DNA from: Anaerolineae bacterium
GTDB taxonomy: Bacteria; Chloroflexota; Anaerolineae; Aggregatilineales; Phototrophicaceae
NCBI GenBank assembly: GCA_020849765.1
Contig: JADLAY010000003.1
Span: 1-64,000 of the forward strand
Length of the DNA stretch: 64,000 nucleotides
Direction: 5' to 3'
The notes beneath the pieces were generated by a model. That model saw only the letters and a program-made list of their open reading frames with translations, was not told where the DNA came from and did no database searches. The translations under genes were made by a program, and so were the position numbers. Positions 44,770 to 53,516 of this stretch are shown piece by piece (within the stretch, counting starts at the first letter, position 1; the number at the start of each line of letters is the position of its first letter).

Positions 44770-45720
44770 CTACTCTTCCGTCTCTATCTCGTCAGCCTCT
44801 TCGCCCGCCAGGCGCCTGATCTTGGCGAAGGTTTCGACCCAACTGATCTTGCTCAGGCCGAGTTTGTCGCGGATGGCGTCCGGGTCCATGCCCGCCTGAT
44901 AATCGCGTAGGGCGGCGATCCAGCGCAGCATCTCGAACGACGGCTTCTTTTCCAGGCCCGCGCCGACGCCGATGTCCGCCAGGATGTATTCCAGATTGCG
45001 CGGTGTGCAGGTGAAGAGTGTCTCCTCTACGCGGTACTGACCGAGGTATTCATCGAGCACGTCGAGCAGCTCGCCGTCGATTTCGATGCGCCGCTCTTTG
45101 TAGACATCCTTCGGGCTGCCGTGCTTGACCAGCAGAATCCCCTGCCCCTTGGCGATGCGCAGCACATCTTGCGGAGCGATACGCGCGGCCTCAGCCTTCT
45201 TGATGCCGGTCGCCAGCAGCAGGCGCAGGATCAGCGCCGGGCGCGCGTCGGGCTTGTCGGCGATGCGCAGCGTATCGGCATAGCTGAGCGCCATGGCGAC
45301 CTCGCGCTCATCCAGGATGTCCGCCAGCGGCGCCTGTCCCGAACGCTGCAAGATCGGCACAGCAGGGTCGATCTGTATCGCGCTGATGTCGTGCAGCCAC
45401 TTGAAATAGACCTTGAGCGTCGTCACACGGCGCGCATACGACTTGCGGCTGCACGGGATACCGCGTCCATGTTCGAGCCAGCGCAGGAAGTCACTCAGCG
45501 TCGACGTCGTGAACGCCCCCACCGGCGTGTCCTCGCCAACGCGCTCGGCCAGCAAGTGCAGATCCGACGTGAAGGCTTTGACGGTGTGCTCGGTCTTGCC
45601 CGTCTGCATCAGATGCGTCTGGAACAGCGCAATCGTGTGTTTGAACGGGCTGTAGCGGTTGAGATCGTCGGGCGAGGCGGGCTGATCGGGAAACAGCGGC
45701 AGTTGGCGCACGTCGGTCAT
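44770..45720 (-). CDS. Degenerate tyrosine recombinase (XerC/D-like) lacking catalytic residues
   Basis: A 316-residue protein with a SAM-like core-binding N domain (about 25-125, FQTHLMQTGKTEHTVKAFTSDLHLLAE) and an XerC/D-like C domain. Compared with XerD, the catalytic positions are mostly lost. LLLATGIKKAEAARI has Lys where the first Arg should be. PSFEMLRWIAAL has Phe for the HxxR His but keeps the Arg. KLGLSKISWVETFAKI has Leu for the second His and Phe for the nucleophile Tyr. It can hardly cut DNA, but might bind it. No att site, phage or other mobile gene is near, so it looks like a resident, repurposed gene. Confidence 0.82.
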   Translation of the reverse strand: MTDVRQLPLFPDQPASPDDLNRYSPFKHTIALFQTHLMQTGKTEHTVKAFTSDLHLLAERVGEDTPVGAFTTSTLSDFLRWLEHGRGIPCSRKSYARRVTTLKVYFKWLHDISAIQIDPAVPILQRSGQAPLADILDEREVAMALSYADTLRIADKPDARPALILRLLLATGIKKAEAARIAPQDVLRIAKGQGILLVKHGSPKDVYKERRIEIDGELLDVLDEYLGQYRVEETLFTCTPRNLEYILADIGVGAGLEKKPSFEMLRWIAALRDYQAGMDPDAIRDKLGLSKISWVETFAKIRRLAGEEADEIETEE

Positions 45721-45771
45721 GGTTCAATGCTTGACTATGCGAAAGATGATGCCATTATAACAGGAAATCAT

Positions 45772-45833
45772 GGTACTTAGTGCTCAGTGCTCGGTACTCA
45801 GAATGGGTGCATGGTGCCCGGTTCACAGTTCAT
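45772..45833. repeat. Degenerate 7-bp tandem array (family A)
   Basis: Nine units: GGTACTT, AGTGCTC, AGTGCTC, GGTACTC, AGAATG (6 bp), GGTGCAT, GGTGCCC, GGTTCAC, AGTTCAT. They lie in the 252-bp gap between the recombinase-like gene and the lipoate ligase gene. The rest of that gap shows nothing recognizable. Confidence 0.55.
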
Positions 45834-45972
45834 TGTGCGTAAGATCTGACCGCTTGCGAACGATGTGCCAGAGGGTCTTCGAACAGGTTTTCAGCCTCTT
45901 TAGCAGGCTTGATGACATCGAGCCGATGGGTTGACCCGTCGGCGACCGCACCCAGACATCTTCGCTATGGCA

Positions 45973-46782
45973 TTACCGCTTGAGCGTCCAACTATCACTG
46001 CCGTAGACCTCATCGCGGATGTGGGCGGCGGCAGCCTGCTCGTCGTCGGACAGCGGCTGGAGATCGAGATCGATATCAAACGTCTCGCGGAAGCCGTCGA
46101 TGACCGCCTGCGCCGCTTCCGACCACCCCACTTGCCGACCGAGCGCATCTTCCAGCGTGAGCGCGCGCGCCCGCACATGTGTCTTGGCCGCCTCACGCGC
46201 GTCCTCGTCGGCGTAGACGAGCGCGTCGCAGATGCGGGCAATGTCGCCCTGGAGCGGGAAGGCGCCGTGTTGCAGCACCCCATCGTGCTTACGCGCTTGA
46301 GCGCTGCCGATCAGCTTGCGTCCGTCGACGGTGATCTCGTAGTGCGACGGCGTCTCGAAGCAGACCGGGTCGACCGAACGCAGCGGCTCCCGCAGCGGAT
46401 CGGCGGCGGGCTGTGCGCCCAATGTGCGCAGCGCGGTCAGCAGCGCGCTGCTGATGCGGCGGTAGCTTTCGACCACGTCGCCCTCCGCCAGCGGGTGATC
46501 CGGCGGCAGCGCGACGCTGTAGGTCAGTTCGTCCGTGTGCAGGATGGCGCGCCCACCCGTCAGTCGGCGCACGGCGTCCCAACCCTGTGCCGCCAGCCGT
46601 TCCCAATCGACATCGGTCGCGCGCTGCCCGTAGCCGAGCGAGAGGCAGGCCGGTTCCCAGGCGTACAAGCGCAGCGTCGGCGGCTGGCGCCCAACCGCCA
46701 CAGCCCGCAGAATCGCCTCATCGACGGCCATGTTTTCCGCGCCCATCGTCGGGTAATCGTAAATCAAGCGCCATTGACGCAT
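45973..46782 (-). CDS. Lipoate-protein ligase A / octanoyltransferase-like (BPL/LplA family)
   Basis: This 269-residue enzyme would attach lipoate or octanoate to E2/GcvH proteins. WRLIYDYPTMGAENMAVDEAIL is the N-terminal block. PTLRLYAWEPACLSLGYGQ, VRRLTGGRAILHTDELTYSVALP (RRxxGG..H loop) and GRKLIGSAQARKHDGVLQHGAFPL (catalytic Lys region) are family motifs. ACLSLGYGQ and CFETPSHYEITVDGRKLIG resemble the LipM/LipL group, so octanoyl transfer and ligation cannot be told apart here. It is divergent from the LCP gene. Confidence 0.9.
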   Translation of the reverse strand: MRQWRLIYDYPTMGAENMAVDEAILRAVAVGRQPPTLRLYAWEPACLSLGYGQRATDVDWERLAAQGWDAVRRLTGGRAILHTDELTYSVALPPDHPLAEGDVVESYRRISSALLTALRTLGAQPAADPLREPLRSVDPVCFETPSHYEITVDGRKLIGSAQARKHDGVLQHGAFPLQGDIARICDALVYADEDAREAAKTHVRARALTLEDALGRQVGWSEAAQAVIDGFRETFDIDLDLQPLSDDEQAAAAHIRDEVYGSDSWTLKR

Positions 46783-46853
46783 ATGACAAGCAACCCTATA
46801 CTCGGAATAGATTTCGTGGATTTGTGTGCGATTCGCGGAGCGACGATCCGCCT

Positions 46854-48116
46854 ATGACAGTAGAATCCTGGTCAAATGACGACATGACCATTCCGGCATC
46901 CTCACAGCAGCCCTCGCCCGCGGATTATCCAATCCCACCGACTTACAGACCGATGCCCCAACAACGCGATGATTTTACACCACCGCCGTCGCTTGCGCGC
47001 GAGTCTGCCGCGCGGGCGCGCATGCGCAAACGCAAGCTACACAGCCGTTCGCGAGGCTCCGAGTGGGCCTGGGTGATCGTCGCCTTTGCGCTGCTGAGCA
47101 CGGTGATCGTCGCCAGCATGGGCGTGGCGATCCTGGTGCGCGCCTCGCAAACGAGCGCCGAAGCCATCCCGACCAATATCGCGGTGCTGCCGACGGCGGT
47201 CGATGCGCGCGCGGACTTCACCAACCTGACGACCATCGAAGGCGGCGAACGCGTCACGCTCGACGATGGGCGCACGATCACGCTGACGCCGTGGGACGGA
47301 TCGTCGCGCTTCACCATCCTGATGATGGGCCTGGATCGTCGTCCCGGCGAGACCGGGCTGGCCTATCGTACCGACACGATGATGCTGGTCAGCATCGACC
47401 CGGCCAGTGAGCGGATCGGCATCCTGAGCATCCCGCGCGACCTGTACGTCGAAGTGCCGGGCTACCAGCAGCTTCAGCGCGTCAACAGCCCGATGGTGCT
47501 CGGCGAGCTGAGCCAGCCGGGATACGGCCCGCGCCTGACGATGCAGACGGTGCAGTACAACCTCGGCATTCGTGTACACGAATACATGGCGGTCGACTTC
47601 AACGCCGTCATCACGCTGATCGATGCGCTGGGCGGCATCGACGTGGACGTGCCCTATGACATCATCGACTACCAGATGCCGGATCTCTACTTCGGCTACG
47701 ATCCTTTGATCGTCGAGGCGGGGCCACATCATTTCAACGGCTATGAAGCGCTGCGCTACGCCCGCACGCGCCATGGCGACAGCGATTTCGCGCGCGCCGA
47801 ACGCCAGCAGCAGGTCCTCTATGCCGTGCGCGACCGTGTGCTCGACTTCAACATGCTGCCTCAACTGATCGTGACCGCGCCGGGGATGCTGGCGCACTTG
47901 AGCGACAGTGTCTACACCGGCCTCGGCGTCGACCAGATGATCCAGCTTGCGCTGTATCTGAAAGACATCCCGCCGGAGAACATCCATACCGGCGTCGTCG
48001 ACGGGCGTTATATCATGCCCTACACCACGTCGCAGGGTTGGTCCGTGCTGGTGCCGAATCGGTCAATGCTGGGTGAGCTGATGGTCGAAGTCTTCGGCGA
48101 GAACTACTCGGAATAG
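46854..48116 (+). CDS. LytR-CpsA-Psr (LCP) family cell-envelope protein
   Basis: The protein has 420 residues from ATG 46854. The cytoplasmic N terminus is Pro-rich and then basic (RMRKRKLHSRSRG). One transmembrane helix lies at about 75-98 (WVIVAFALLSTVIVASMGVAILV). The extracellular LCP domain follows: FTILMMGLDRRPGETGLAYRTDTMMLVSIDPASERIGILSIPRDLYVEVPGY, VDFNAVITLIDALGGIDVDVPYDI, GPHHFNGYEALRYARTRHGDSDFARAERQQQVL. The Asp/Arg residues that bind polyprenyl-pyrophosphate substrates are kept. LCP enzymes transfer glycopolymers to the cell wall or other acceptors. The start is weakly supported; ATG 46884 is an alternative. Confidence 0.9.
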   Translation: MTVESWSNDDMTIPASSQQPSPADYPIPPTYRPMPQQRDDFTPPPSLARESAARARMRKRKLHSRSRGSEWAWVIVAFALLSTVIVASMGVAILVRASQTSAEAIPTNIAVLPTAVDARADFTNLTTIEGGERVTLDDGRTITLTPWDGSSRFTILMMGLDRRPGETGLAYRTDTMMLVSIDPASERIGILSIPRDLYVEVPGYQQLQRVNSPMVLGELSQPGYGPRLTMQTVQYNLGIRVHEYMAVDFNAVITLIDALGGIDVDVPYDIIDYQMPDLYFGYDPLIVEAGPHHFNGYEALRYARTRHGDSDFARAERQQQVLYAVRDRVLDFNMLPQLIVTAPGMLAHLSDSVYTGLGVDQMIQLALYLKDIPPENIHTGVVDGRYIMPYTTSQGWSVLVPNRSMLGELMVEVFGENYSE

Positions 48117-48122
48117 GTCGCG

Positions 48123-49235
48123 TCAGCCCGCCAGCAGAAACGCGAACAACGCGAACCAGACGAGCGCATACCGCAATGCGAATCCGCGCGGCTGGCGCAT
48201 GGCCGCGTACAGAAGCAGTGCCAGCACCAGGCCGGACATGACGCGCATCGTGCCCAACGGCTCGCGGAAGGTCGAGTACGGCAGCGTCCACATCAGCAGC
48301 CCGTTAAGCAAGACGAAGCCGAGGTACGGATGGCGCATGCCGCGCAGGAGATCGCGCGCGACGTGGTACAGCCCCCAGAGTGTCGGCAGCACCACGAGCG
48401 GGATCATGAGGATGGCAAAAGCGAAGATCAGTCCGGGGTTGCCGCCCGCGTCCGCTGCGATGCGCCACAGGCCATTGAACGGCAGCAGCTCGAAGCGCGT
48501 GCTCAGCGCGCCGCCGGAGCCGATGCCAAACGCCCCCAGCCACAGATAGAGGACGATCTGCCACAGCGCGAACGGCACGCAGACGAGCAGCAGCCATCCG
48601 GCGTGGCGCCAGCGGCCCATCCAGACGTCCATCAACAGCCAGCCAGCGACGAACACGATCGCCGTCTCCTTGGCGAGCACGGCGGCCACCAGCGCCAGCA
48701 TCTCCGGCAGCGTCCGCTCGCGCCGGTTGAACCAGAGCGCGATGATGACGAAACCCAGGCTGAGCGGTTCCGGCGTGTTGAGCCGGATCGCCATCACCAA
48801 CCCGGCGAACAAGCCATAGATCAGCGCAAGCCAGCGATTAGCACGCTGCTCCTGCAGGATGCGCGTGAGCAGCGCCATCGCGACCACGTGCACGCTCAGG
48901 TTAGCGACGATCATCGTGATCGGCAGCCAGGCCGTCATGCCCAGGGCGAGCGCCCGACCCAGCAGCGGCAGCAAGATGCGCTGGTAGCGGTAGGCAGGCA
49001 CGTCGAGACATTGCGCCGCACCCACCGGATCGCGAGCGATGTAATAGGCGAACTGGCCGTCATAGCTGCCGATGCGCGTGGGATCGCACGCGCCGGGGGT
49101 CTGGCACGTTTCGAAGCACGGATCGATGGTGACGAAGATCATCGGGTCGAACCCGGCGGAGGCGAGGATCAGGGCGAGATGGACGAGGATGACAGCCAGC
49201 GTGACGTGCCAGGGTGACAACCGGACTCGGCGCAT
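48123..49235 (-). CDS. Polytopic membrane protein, GT-C-like, preceded by a structured RNA leader
   Basis: A 370-residue protein with about nine to ten hydrophobic helices. The first extracellular loop carries a small Cys-rich stretch (CFETCQTPGACDPTRIGSYDGQFAYYIARDP). It continues CLDVPAYRYQRILLPLLGRALALG; the DGQF and RYQRI-type motifs recur in uncharacterized bacterial GT-C-fold membrane proteins. LNTPEPLSLGFVIIALWFNRRER and LAKETAIVFVAGWLL follow. No precise family is assigned. GAGGAGGTGA precedes ATG 49235. A terminator hairpin lies 25 nt upstream, so expression may be gated by read-through. Confidence 0.75.
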   Translation of the reverse strand: MRRVRLSPWHVTLAVILVHLALILASAGFDPMIFVTIDPCFETCQTPGACDPTRIGSYDGQFAYYIARDPVGAAQCLDVPAYRYQRILLPLLGRALALGMTAWLPITMIVANLSVHVVAMALLTRILQEQRANRWLALIYGLFAGLVMAIRLNTPEPLSLGFVIIALWFNRRERTLPEMLALVAAVLAKETAIVFVAGWLLMDVWMGRWRHAGWLLLVCVPFALWQIVLYLWLGAFGIGSGGALSTRFELLPFNGLWRIAADAGGNPGLIFAFAILMIPLVVLPTLWGLYHVARDLLRGMRHPYLGFVLLNGLLMWTLPYSTFREPLGTMRVMSGLVLALLLYAAMRQPRGFALRYALVWFALFAFLLAG

Positions 49236-49252
49236 TAGTCACCTCCTCGGTA

Positions 49253-49283
49253 TACAAAGACAGCGCCCCATTATGGGACGCTG
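49253..49283 (-). terminator. Intrinsic terminator ending the structured leader
   Basis: CAGCGTCCCA pairs with TGGGGCGCTG (10 bp including one G-U, loop TAA) at 49283-49261, followed by TCTTTG on the minus strand. The U-tract is modest. On the plus strand no T-run follows, which fixes the orientation. Confidence 0.7.
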
Positions 49284-49465
49284 CTGTTGATAAGTCCACC
49301 TGCCGTGCCGTGTGTGCGAGTTCTGAACCTGCGTTAGCAGGTGGGAATTCACCTGGCGATGGGGTCTTGGCTACGCAAGCCTATCACCTTGCCGCCAAAC
49401 GGCAACTCCCGTTCTTTGGGTGTTGGCTCAAAACGTTGGCGCAGCATCACGCACACAGCAGGTAT
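49253..49465 (-). ncRNA. Structured RNA of about 200 nt with competing helices (riboswitch-like or 6S-like)
   Basis: A TATAAG -10 (49477-49472) predicts a minus-strand start near 49465. The RNA would close with CTGCTGT (49461-49455) pairing to ACAGCAG (49287-49281), which overlaps the foot of the terminator. Segment CACCTGC (49343-49337) can pair in three exclusive ways: with CAGGTG at 49355-49350, with GCAGGT at 49332-49327 (tetraloop hairpin), or with GCAGGTGG at 49303-49296. The length and an AGGTTCAGA...CACGGCA stretch recall 6S RNA; the terminator just before a start codon recalls a riboswitch. Neither identity is proven. The -35 is weak. Confidence 0.55.
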
Positions 49466-49618
49466 GTATCACTTATACCATGCGCCTTGATTGCAGAAAA
49501 GGGCTAAAATGTTGCGGATGAATTAACCGCATGTGAAGCTTCACGGAGGGGCAGAAACCGTTCGCAGTATTTGCCTTTCTTGAGCATGATCCTCGCAAGC
49601 CAAATCAGGAGAAGCACA

Positions 49619-50287
49619 ATGGATAGCACTGTCAAAGCTTACCTAGCGGAACTACTGGGCACGTTTATGCTCGTGTTCATCGGCGGGTTATCGGTCATCG
49701 TCGCAGGCACGGCCGGGGTCGTCGCGCCCGCGCTCGGTCATGGCCTGATCCTGGTAGTCATCGCCTTCACCCTGGGCGGCATCTCCGGGGCACACGTCAA
49801 CCCGGCGATCACGATCAGTCTGCTGCTCGGCAACAAGATCAAAGTCGACAAAGCTGTGATCTACATCGTGATGCAGGTGCTGGGCGCGCTGGTGGCGGCG
49901 CTCGTGATTAGCGTCGTTCTGCCAGACGTGCCGGATGCCGCATCCGGGCGCGCCGGGCAGGCCATCGGCAGCCTGACGGCCACAAACGTGACCGGCGCAG
50001 GCATTCTGGAATTCCTGTTCACATTCTTGCTGGCGACGGCGGTTTGGCAGGCAGCGGCCCATGGGCGCGCCGGGACTCTCGCGCCGCTTGCAATTGGGCT
50101 GACGCTGGCGGCGTGTATCTTCGCGGGTGGCATTTTCACCGGCGCATCGTTGAACCCCGCGCGCACGCTCGGCCCCGCCTTGGTCGGTGGCGATCTCAGT
50201 TATGTGGTGGTCTACATCGTCGCGCAGGTGCTTGGCGGCGTGGCTGGATGGGCCGTCAACGATCTCGTGCTCAGTCCTGGGAAGTAA
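49619..50287 (+). CDS. Aquaporin / MIP family channel
   Basis: A 222-residue, six-helix channel for water or small neutral solutes. Both half-helix NPA motifs are present: GISGAHVNPAITISLLLG and FTGASLNPARTLGPALVGG. The N-terminal start MDSTVKAYLAELLGTFMLVFIGG is typical. The Arg after the second NPA (NPAR) is kept, and residues at the filter suggest an aquaporin rather than a GlpF, but this needs alignment. GGAG is 7 nt before ATG 49619. It stands alone, and no glycerol kinase is nearby. Confidence 0.92.
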   Translation: MDSTVKAYLAELLGTFMLVFIGGLSVIVAGTAGVVAPALGHGLILVVIAFTLGGISGAHVNPAITISLLLGNKIKVDKAVIYIVMQVLGALVAALVISVVLPDVPDAASGRAGQAIGSLTATNVTGAGILEFLFTFLLATAVWQAAAHGRAGTLAPLAIGLTLAACIFAGGIFTGASLNPARTLGPALVGGDLSYVVVYIVAQVLGGVAGWAVNDLVLSPGK

Positions 50288-50327
50288 GCCCGCACACAGC
50301 GATTGATTGACTTGCGGCGAGGCACGA

Positions 50328-51566
50328 CTACTCGCCGCGAATCAGATCCTCCCACGTTTCGCGCGGGCGGGCAATGCGCCACGTCTCACCGTCCGGCTCG
50401 ATCACGACTTCCGGCGGGCGCGGGCGGGCATTGTAGTTGCTCGCCATGACGTAGCCATAGGCACCCGCCGTCATGAGCGCGACATGCTCTCCCGGCGCGA
50501 GCGGCGGCAGCGGGCGCCCGTGAGCCAGCGCGTCGGTCGTCTCGCAGACGGGGCCGACGACTTCGACCGGCTCGCACGGCGCGTCTGCAGCGGGCTGGAC
50601 GAGCGGTACGATCTCGTGATGCGCCTCGTAGAGCGCCGGGCGGATCAGCTCCGTCATGCCCGCGTCGAGGACGACGAACTTATGACCGCCCTGCTCTTTC
50701 AGATACAGCACCCTGGCGACGAGGATGCCCGCGTTGGCGATGATGCTGCGCCCCGGTTCCAAGATGACGTCGTAACCCTTGAGCAGCGGCGCCAGGGCAT
50801 CGGCGAACGCCTCCGGCTGCGGCATGATCTGCCCTCGCTCATAGGCGACCGGCAGGCCACCGCCAATGTCGATCGTGCTGATCGACGGATAGGCGCGCGC
50901 GATCTTGAGTACTTCTTCGACTGCCTGAAGCGTCGCCGCCGTGTCGCCAAGCTGGCTGCCGATGTGGATGTGAATGCCCTCGAAGCGCAGGTGCGGATAG
51001 TCGCCCTGCGTGTCGAGCAGATGACGAACGACGTCGGCGGTCAGGCCGAACTTCGCCCCGCCGTGGCCGGTCGCGATGTGGCGATGCGTGCTCGCGCTCA
51101 CGTCCGGGTTCAGGCGCAGTGCGATGCGCTGGCTGCGTCCGAGCGCCGCCGCGTACTGTTCCAGCAGCGCGCATTCGGCCACGTTCTCGACGTTGACCCA
51201 ACCGACGCCCTGCTCAACCGCAAAGCACAGTTCTTCCGGCGTCTTGCCGACCCCGGCCAGCACAATCTGTGACGGTTGTGCCCCGGCCTTCAGCGCGAGG
51301 AAGATCTCGCCCGCGCTGACACAGTCAATGCCCGCTCCGGCCCCGATCAGGGCGCGCAAAACGCTCAGATTGCCATTGGCCTTGGCGCTGTAGTGGATGT
51401 GCGCGCCGAGTTCGGCGAAGGCCGCTTGCAGGCGGCGTAGATTGGCGAGCGCCCCCTTCAAACTGTAGATGTAGACGGGCGTGCCGACCGCCTCGACGAT
51501 GGTACGAATCGGGAGTCCATCACAGGTCAATTCGCCCGCCTGATAGCGGAAAACATCGTCGAGCAT
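50328..51566 (-). CDS. lysA: Diaminopimelate decarboxylase
   Basis: This 412-residue PLP enzyme of fold type III makes L-lysine from meso-DAP. VYIYSLKGALANLRRLQAAF, HIHYSAKANGNLSVLRALIGAGAGIDCVSAGEIFLAL (PLP Lys), HGGAKFGLTADVV, HIHIGSQLGD, IDIGGGLPVAYE and ILEPGRSIIANAGILVARVLYLKE are family blocks. GPVCETTDALAHGRPLP holds the active-site Cys of the second subunit. ATG 51566 is followed by the normal N terminus. It is divergent from the dynamin pair; aspartate kinase lies 33 kb away. Confidence 0.95.
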   Translation of the reverse strand: MLDDVFRYQAGELTCDGLPIRTIVEAVGTPVYIYSLKGALANLRRLQAAFAELGAHIHYSAKANGNLSVLRALIGAGAGIDCVSAGEIFLALKAGAQPSQIVLAGVGKTPEELCFAVEQGVGWVNVENVAECALLEQYAAALGRSQRIALRLNPDVSASTHRHIATGHGGAKFGLTADVVRHLLDTQGDYPHLRFEGIHIHIGSQLGDTAATLQAVEEVLKIARAYPSISTIDIGGGLPVAYERGQIMPQPEAFADALAPLLKGYDVILEPGRSIIANAGILVARVLYLKEQGGHKFVVLDAGMTELIRPALYEAHHEIVPLVQPAADAPCEPVEVVGPVCETTDALAHGRPLPPLAPGEHVALMTAGAYGYVMASNYNARPRPPEVVIEPDGETWRIARPRETWEDLIRGE

Positions 51567-51658
51567 ACGTCGCCTTTGTGGGGTGTCATGGGATAGCCGG
51601 AACGAATGTGATGTAGTATAACAGCAATGCATGTAGCCGTAGGGATAGGAATGAAACG

Positions 51659-53515
51659 TTGGTAGACGAGACCCTGGGCACGAAACTGGCAACCGATTAT
51701 GAAAGTCTGCGGCGGCGCGAGCATGAGCTGATCACCAAGCTGCTCGATGTGCTGCCGAAAATTGACAATGTGCCGGAAGAACGCATCTCTCAGGTGCGTG
51801 ATGCGCTGTTCCACGCGGACAATCCGTTCCTGGTGGTTTTTGTCGGGCCGTTTAGCTCCGGCAAGTCGTCGATCATCAACGCGCTGCTCGGTGAAGAAGC
51901 GCTGCCGGTCGGCCCTGTGCCGACGACGGACAGAATCGCGATCCTGCGCTGGGGCGAGCATGCCGAACGCGTGCGCACGGGCGAATACGACACCGTATTT
52001 CATCCGTCGTCGCTGCTGCGCAAGATCAGCTTTGTCGATACGCCCGGCCTCGAATCGGTTTTCCAACGCCACGAGGAAGCGACGCGCAAGTTCCTACATC
52101 GCGCCGACGTCGTGCTGCTGGTGATGCTGGCGACGCAGGCGATGACGGCCAAGAACCTCGATTACCTCAAGATCCTGCAAGAATACGGCAAGACGGTCAT
52201 CCTGGTCATCAACCAGGTCGACGTGCTGACCGAAGAAGAAGCGGAAAACGTCCGCGAGTACGTGGTCGAACAGACGCAGGCCAAGCTCGGCTACAAGCCG
52301 CAGGTATGGATGATGTCTGCCCGGCAGGCGATGGCCGCCCGCATGGGCGACGATGGCGAGGTCGACGCGCAAGCCCTGGAAGCGAGCGGCGTGCCGCAGA
52401 TCGAGCACTACGTCGATACGCAGCTCGGCGACGTCGCACGCTTGCGCCAGAAGCTGCAAACTCCGCTGCAAATCATCCAGAACGTCAACCAGACGGCACT
52501 GGAAGCGCTCCGTTCGAATCAGGCGGCGCTCGACCAGTATCAGAACATCCGCGAGAACGTAGAGCAGCAGCTCGGCGCGCAGAAGCGCGATCAGGATCGC
52601 ATGGTGCGCGAGACGATCGAGATGGTCAGCGCTAAGTTCGTCGAGGCGGAGAAGCGCGGCGGCGAGGCCGTGCGCGAGATGTTCCGCTTCTCTAACGCGC
52701 TGCGCTCGTTCTGGCGCGGGCTGCTCGAACTGATCGGCCTGGGCGGCGTGGCCCGGCGCATGCGCGGCGATTACGTGCAGGCGGCTTTTGCCGAGGTCAA
52801 GGCCTTCGAGCCGATTGACGAACTGGCAGGCGTCGTCGATAAGCTGGCGCCGCGCCTGGAAGGCAAAGACATCCAGGACATCGACGATCTGGTCAAGTAC
52901 AGCCGCCGCGAAATCGACGCGCTGCCGGATGCCATTCGCAGCAAAGTGATCGGCGACGTCAAGCCGCCGGTGCAGTATGAACGCGAGGCCTTGCAGGCGC
53001 TGCGCCCGCAGCTCGACGCCATCGAAGACGAGGCGCGGGTCGTGGAGACGCGCGGCCTGGAGCGCACTGTGCGCAACACGCTGCTTTATCTGGCGGCGTG
53101 GGAAGTCCTCGTGATCGTCATCCTGATCTTCCTGATGCGTTCGGGCAGCATGTTCAGCGACGGGCAAGAAACCCTGCAACTGATCCTGTTCTTCGTCGTG
53201 CTCGGCGCAGGCATTGCCGGTCTGGCACTGCTGCCGCTGCGCGGTCGCTTTTTGGCGAGTGCTCACGCGAACCGGATCGACAAGCTGCAAGCGCGCTACG
53301 TGGATACCATCGGCAAGGCCGCCGAAAAGCAGATCGACTATGGCATGCAGCTCCGCCGGGCAGCGGTCGCCCCACTCACGCGTCTGGTCGAAGCTCAGAC
53401 GGGCATTCAGGGTGAGCAACTGCGCAGCTTACAGGAAGCACAACAAGAAATCGTCAAAATCGAAGGCGAACTGTCTGGCTTGGGCAGGCACAGTTTGCTT
53501 GGATTGAGAGGCTAA
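51659..53515 (+). CDS. Bacterial dynamin-like GTPase 1
   Basis: A 618-residue large GTPase. N-terminal helices run 10-50. P-loop VGPFSSGKSSIINALLG at 62-78, G2 PTTD, G3 FVDTPGLESVF, G4 LVINQVDVL. Long helical middle and stalk-like regions follow (270-430, many Gln/Glu/Arg heptads). Two adjacent transmembrane segments are near 480-530 (LLYLAAWEVLVIVILIFLM and LQLILFFVVLGAGIAGLALLPL), then a C-terminal helical stalk. Dynamin-like proteins remodel or fuse membranes. TTG start with AGGA 8 nt upstream; the nearby ATG is out of frame and stops at once. It is followed 1 bp later by a paralogue. Confidence 0.9.
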   Translation: MVDETLGTKLATDYESLRRREHELITKLLDVLPKIDNVPEERISQVRDALFHADNPFLVVFVGPFSSGKSSIINALLGEEALPVGPVPTTDRIAILRWGEHAERVRTGEYDTVFHPSSLLRKISFVDTPGLESVFQRHEEATRKFLHRADVVLLVMLATQAMTAKNLDYLKILQEYGKTVILVINQVDVLTEEEAENVREYVVEQTQAKLGYKPQVWMMSARQAMAARMGDDGEVDAQALEASGVPQIEHYVDTQLGDVARLRQKLQTPLQIIQNVNQTALEALRSNQAALDQYQNIRENVEQQLGAQKRDQDRMVRETIEMVSAKFVEAEKRGGEAVREMFRFSNALRSFWRGLLELIGLGGVARRMRGDYVQAAFAEVKAFEPIDELAGVVDKLAPRLEGKDIQDIDDLVKYSRREIDALPDAIRSKVIGDVKPPVQYEREALQALRPQLDAIEDEARVVETRGLERTVRNTLLYLAAWEVLVIVILIFLMRSGSMFSDGQETLQLILFFVVLGAGIAGLALLPLRGRFLASAHANRIDKLQARYVDTIGKAAEKQIDYGMQLRRAAVAPLTRLVEAQTGIQGEQLRSLQEAQQEIVKIEGELSGLGRHSLLGLRG

Positions 53516-53516
53516 C

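Noticed and set aside
44770-45720. Recombinase-like gene as the integrase of a mobile element
   Set aside because: Catalytic residues are lost, no tRNA or direct-repeat attachment sites flank it, and neighbours are ordinary housekeeping genes.
45772-45833. Heptamer array as a CRISPR array
   Set aside because: Units are 7 bp, contiguous and diverged, with no constant repeat of 24-40 bp or spacers, and no cas genes are present.
49261-49465. Structured region read as a plus-strand leader for the aquaporin
   Set aside because: The terminator U-tract exists only on the minus strand, the region ends more than 150 bp before the aquaporin start, and the gene has its own ribosome site.
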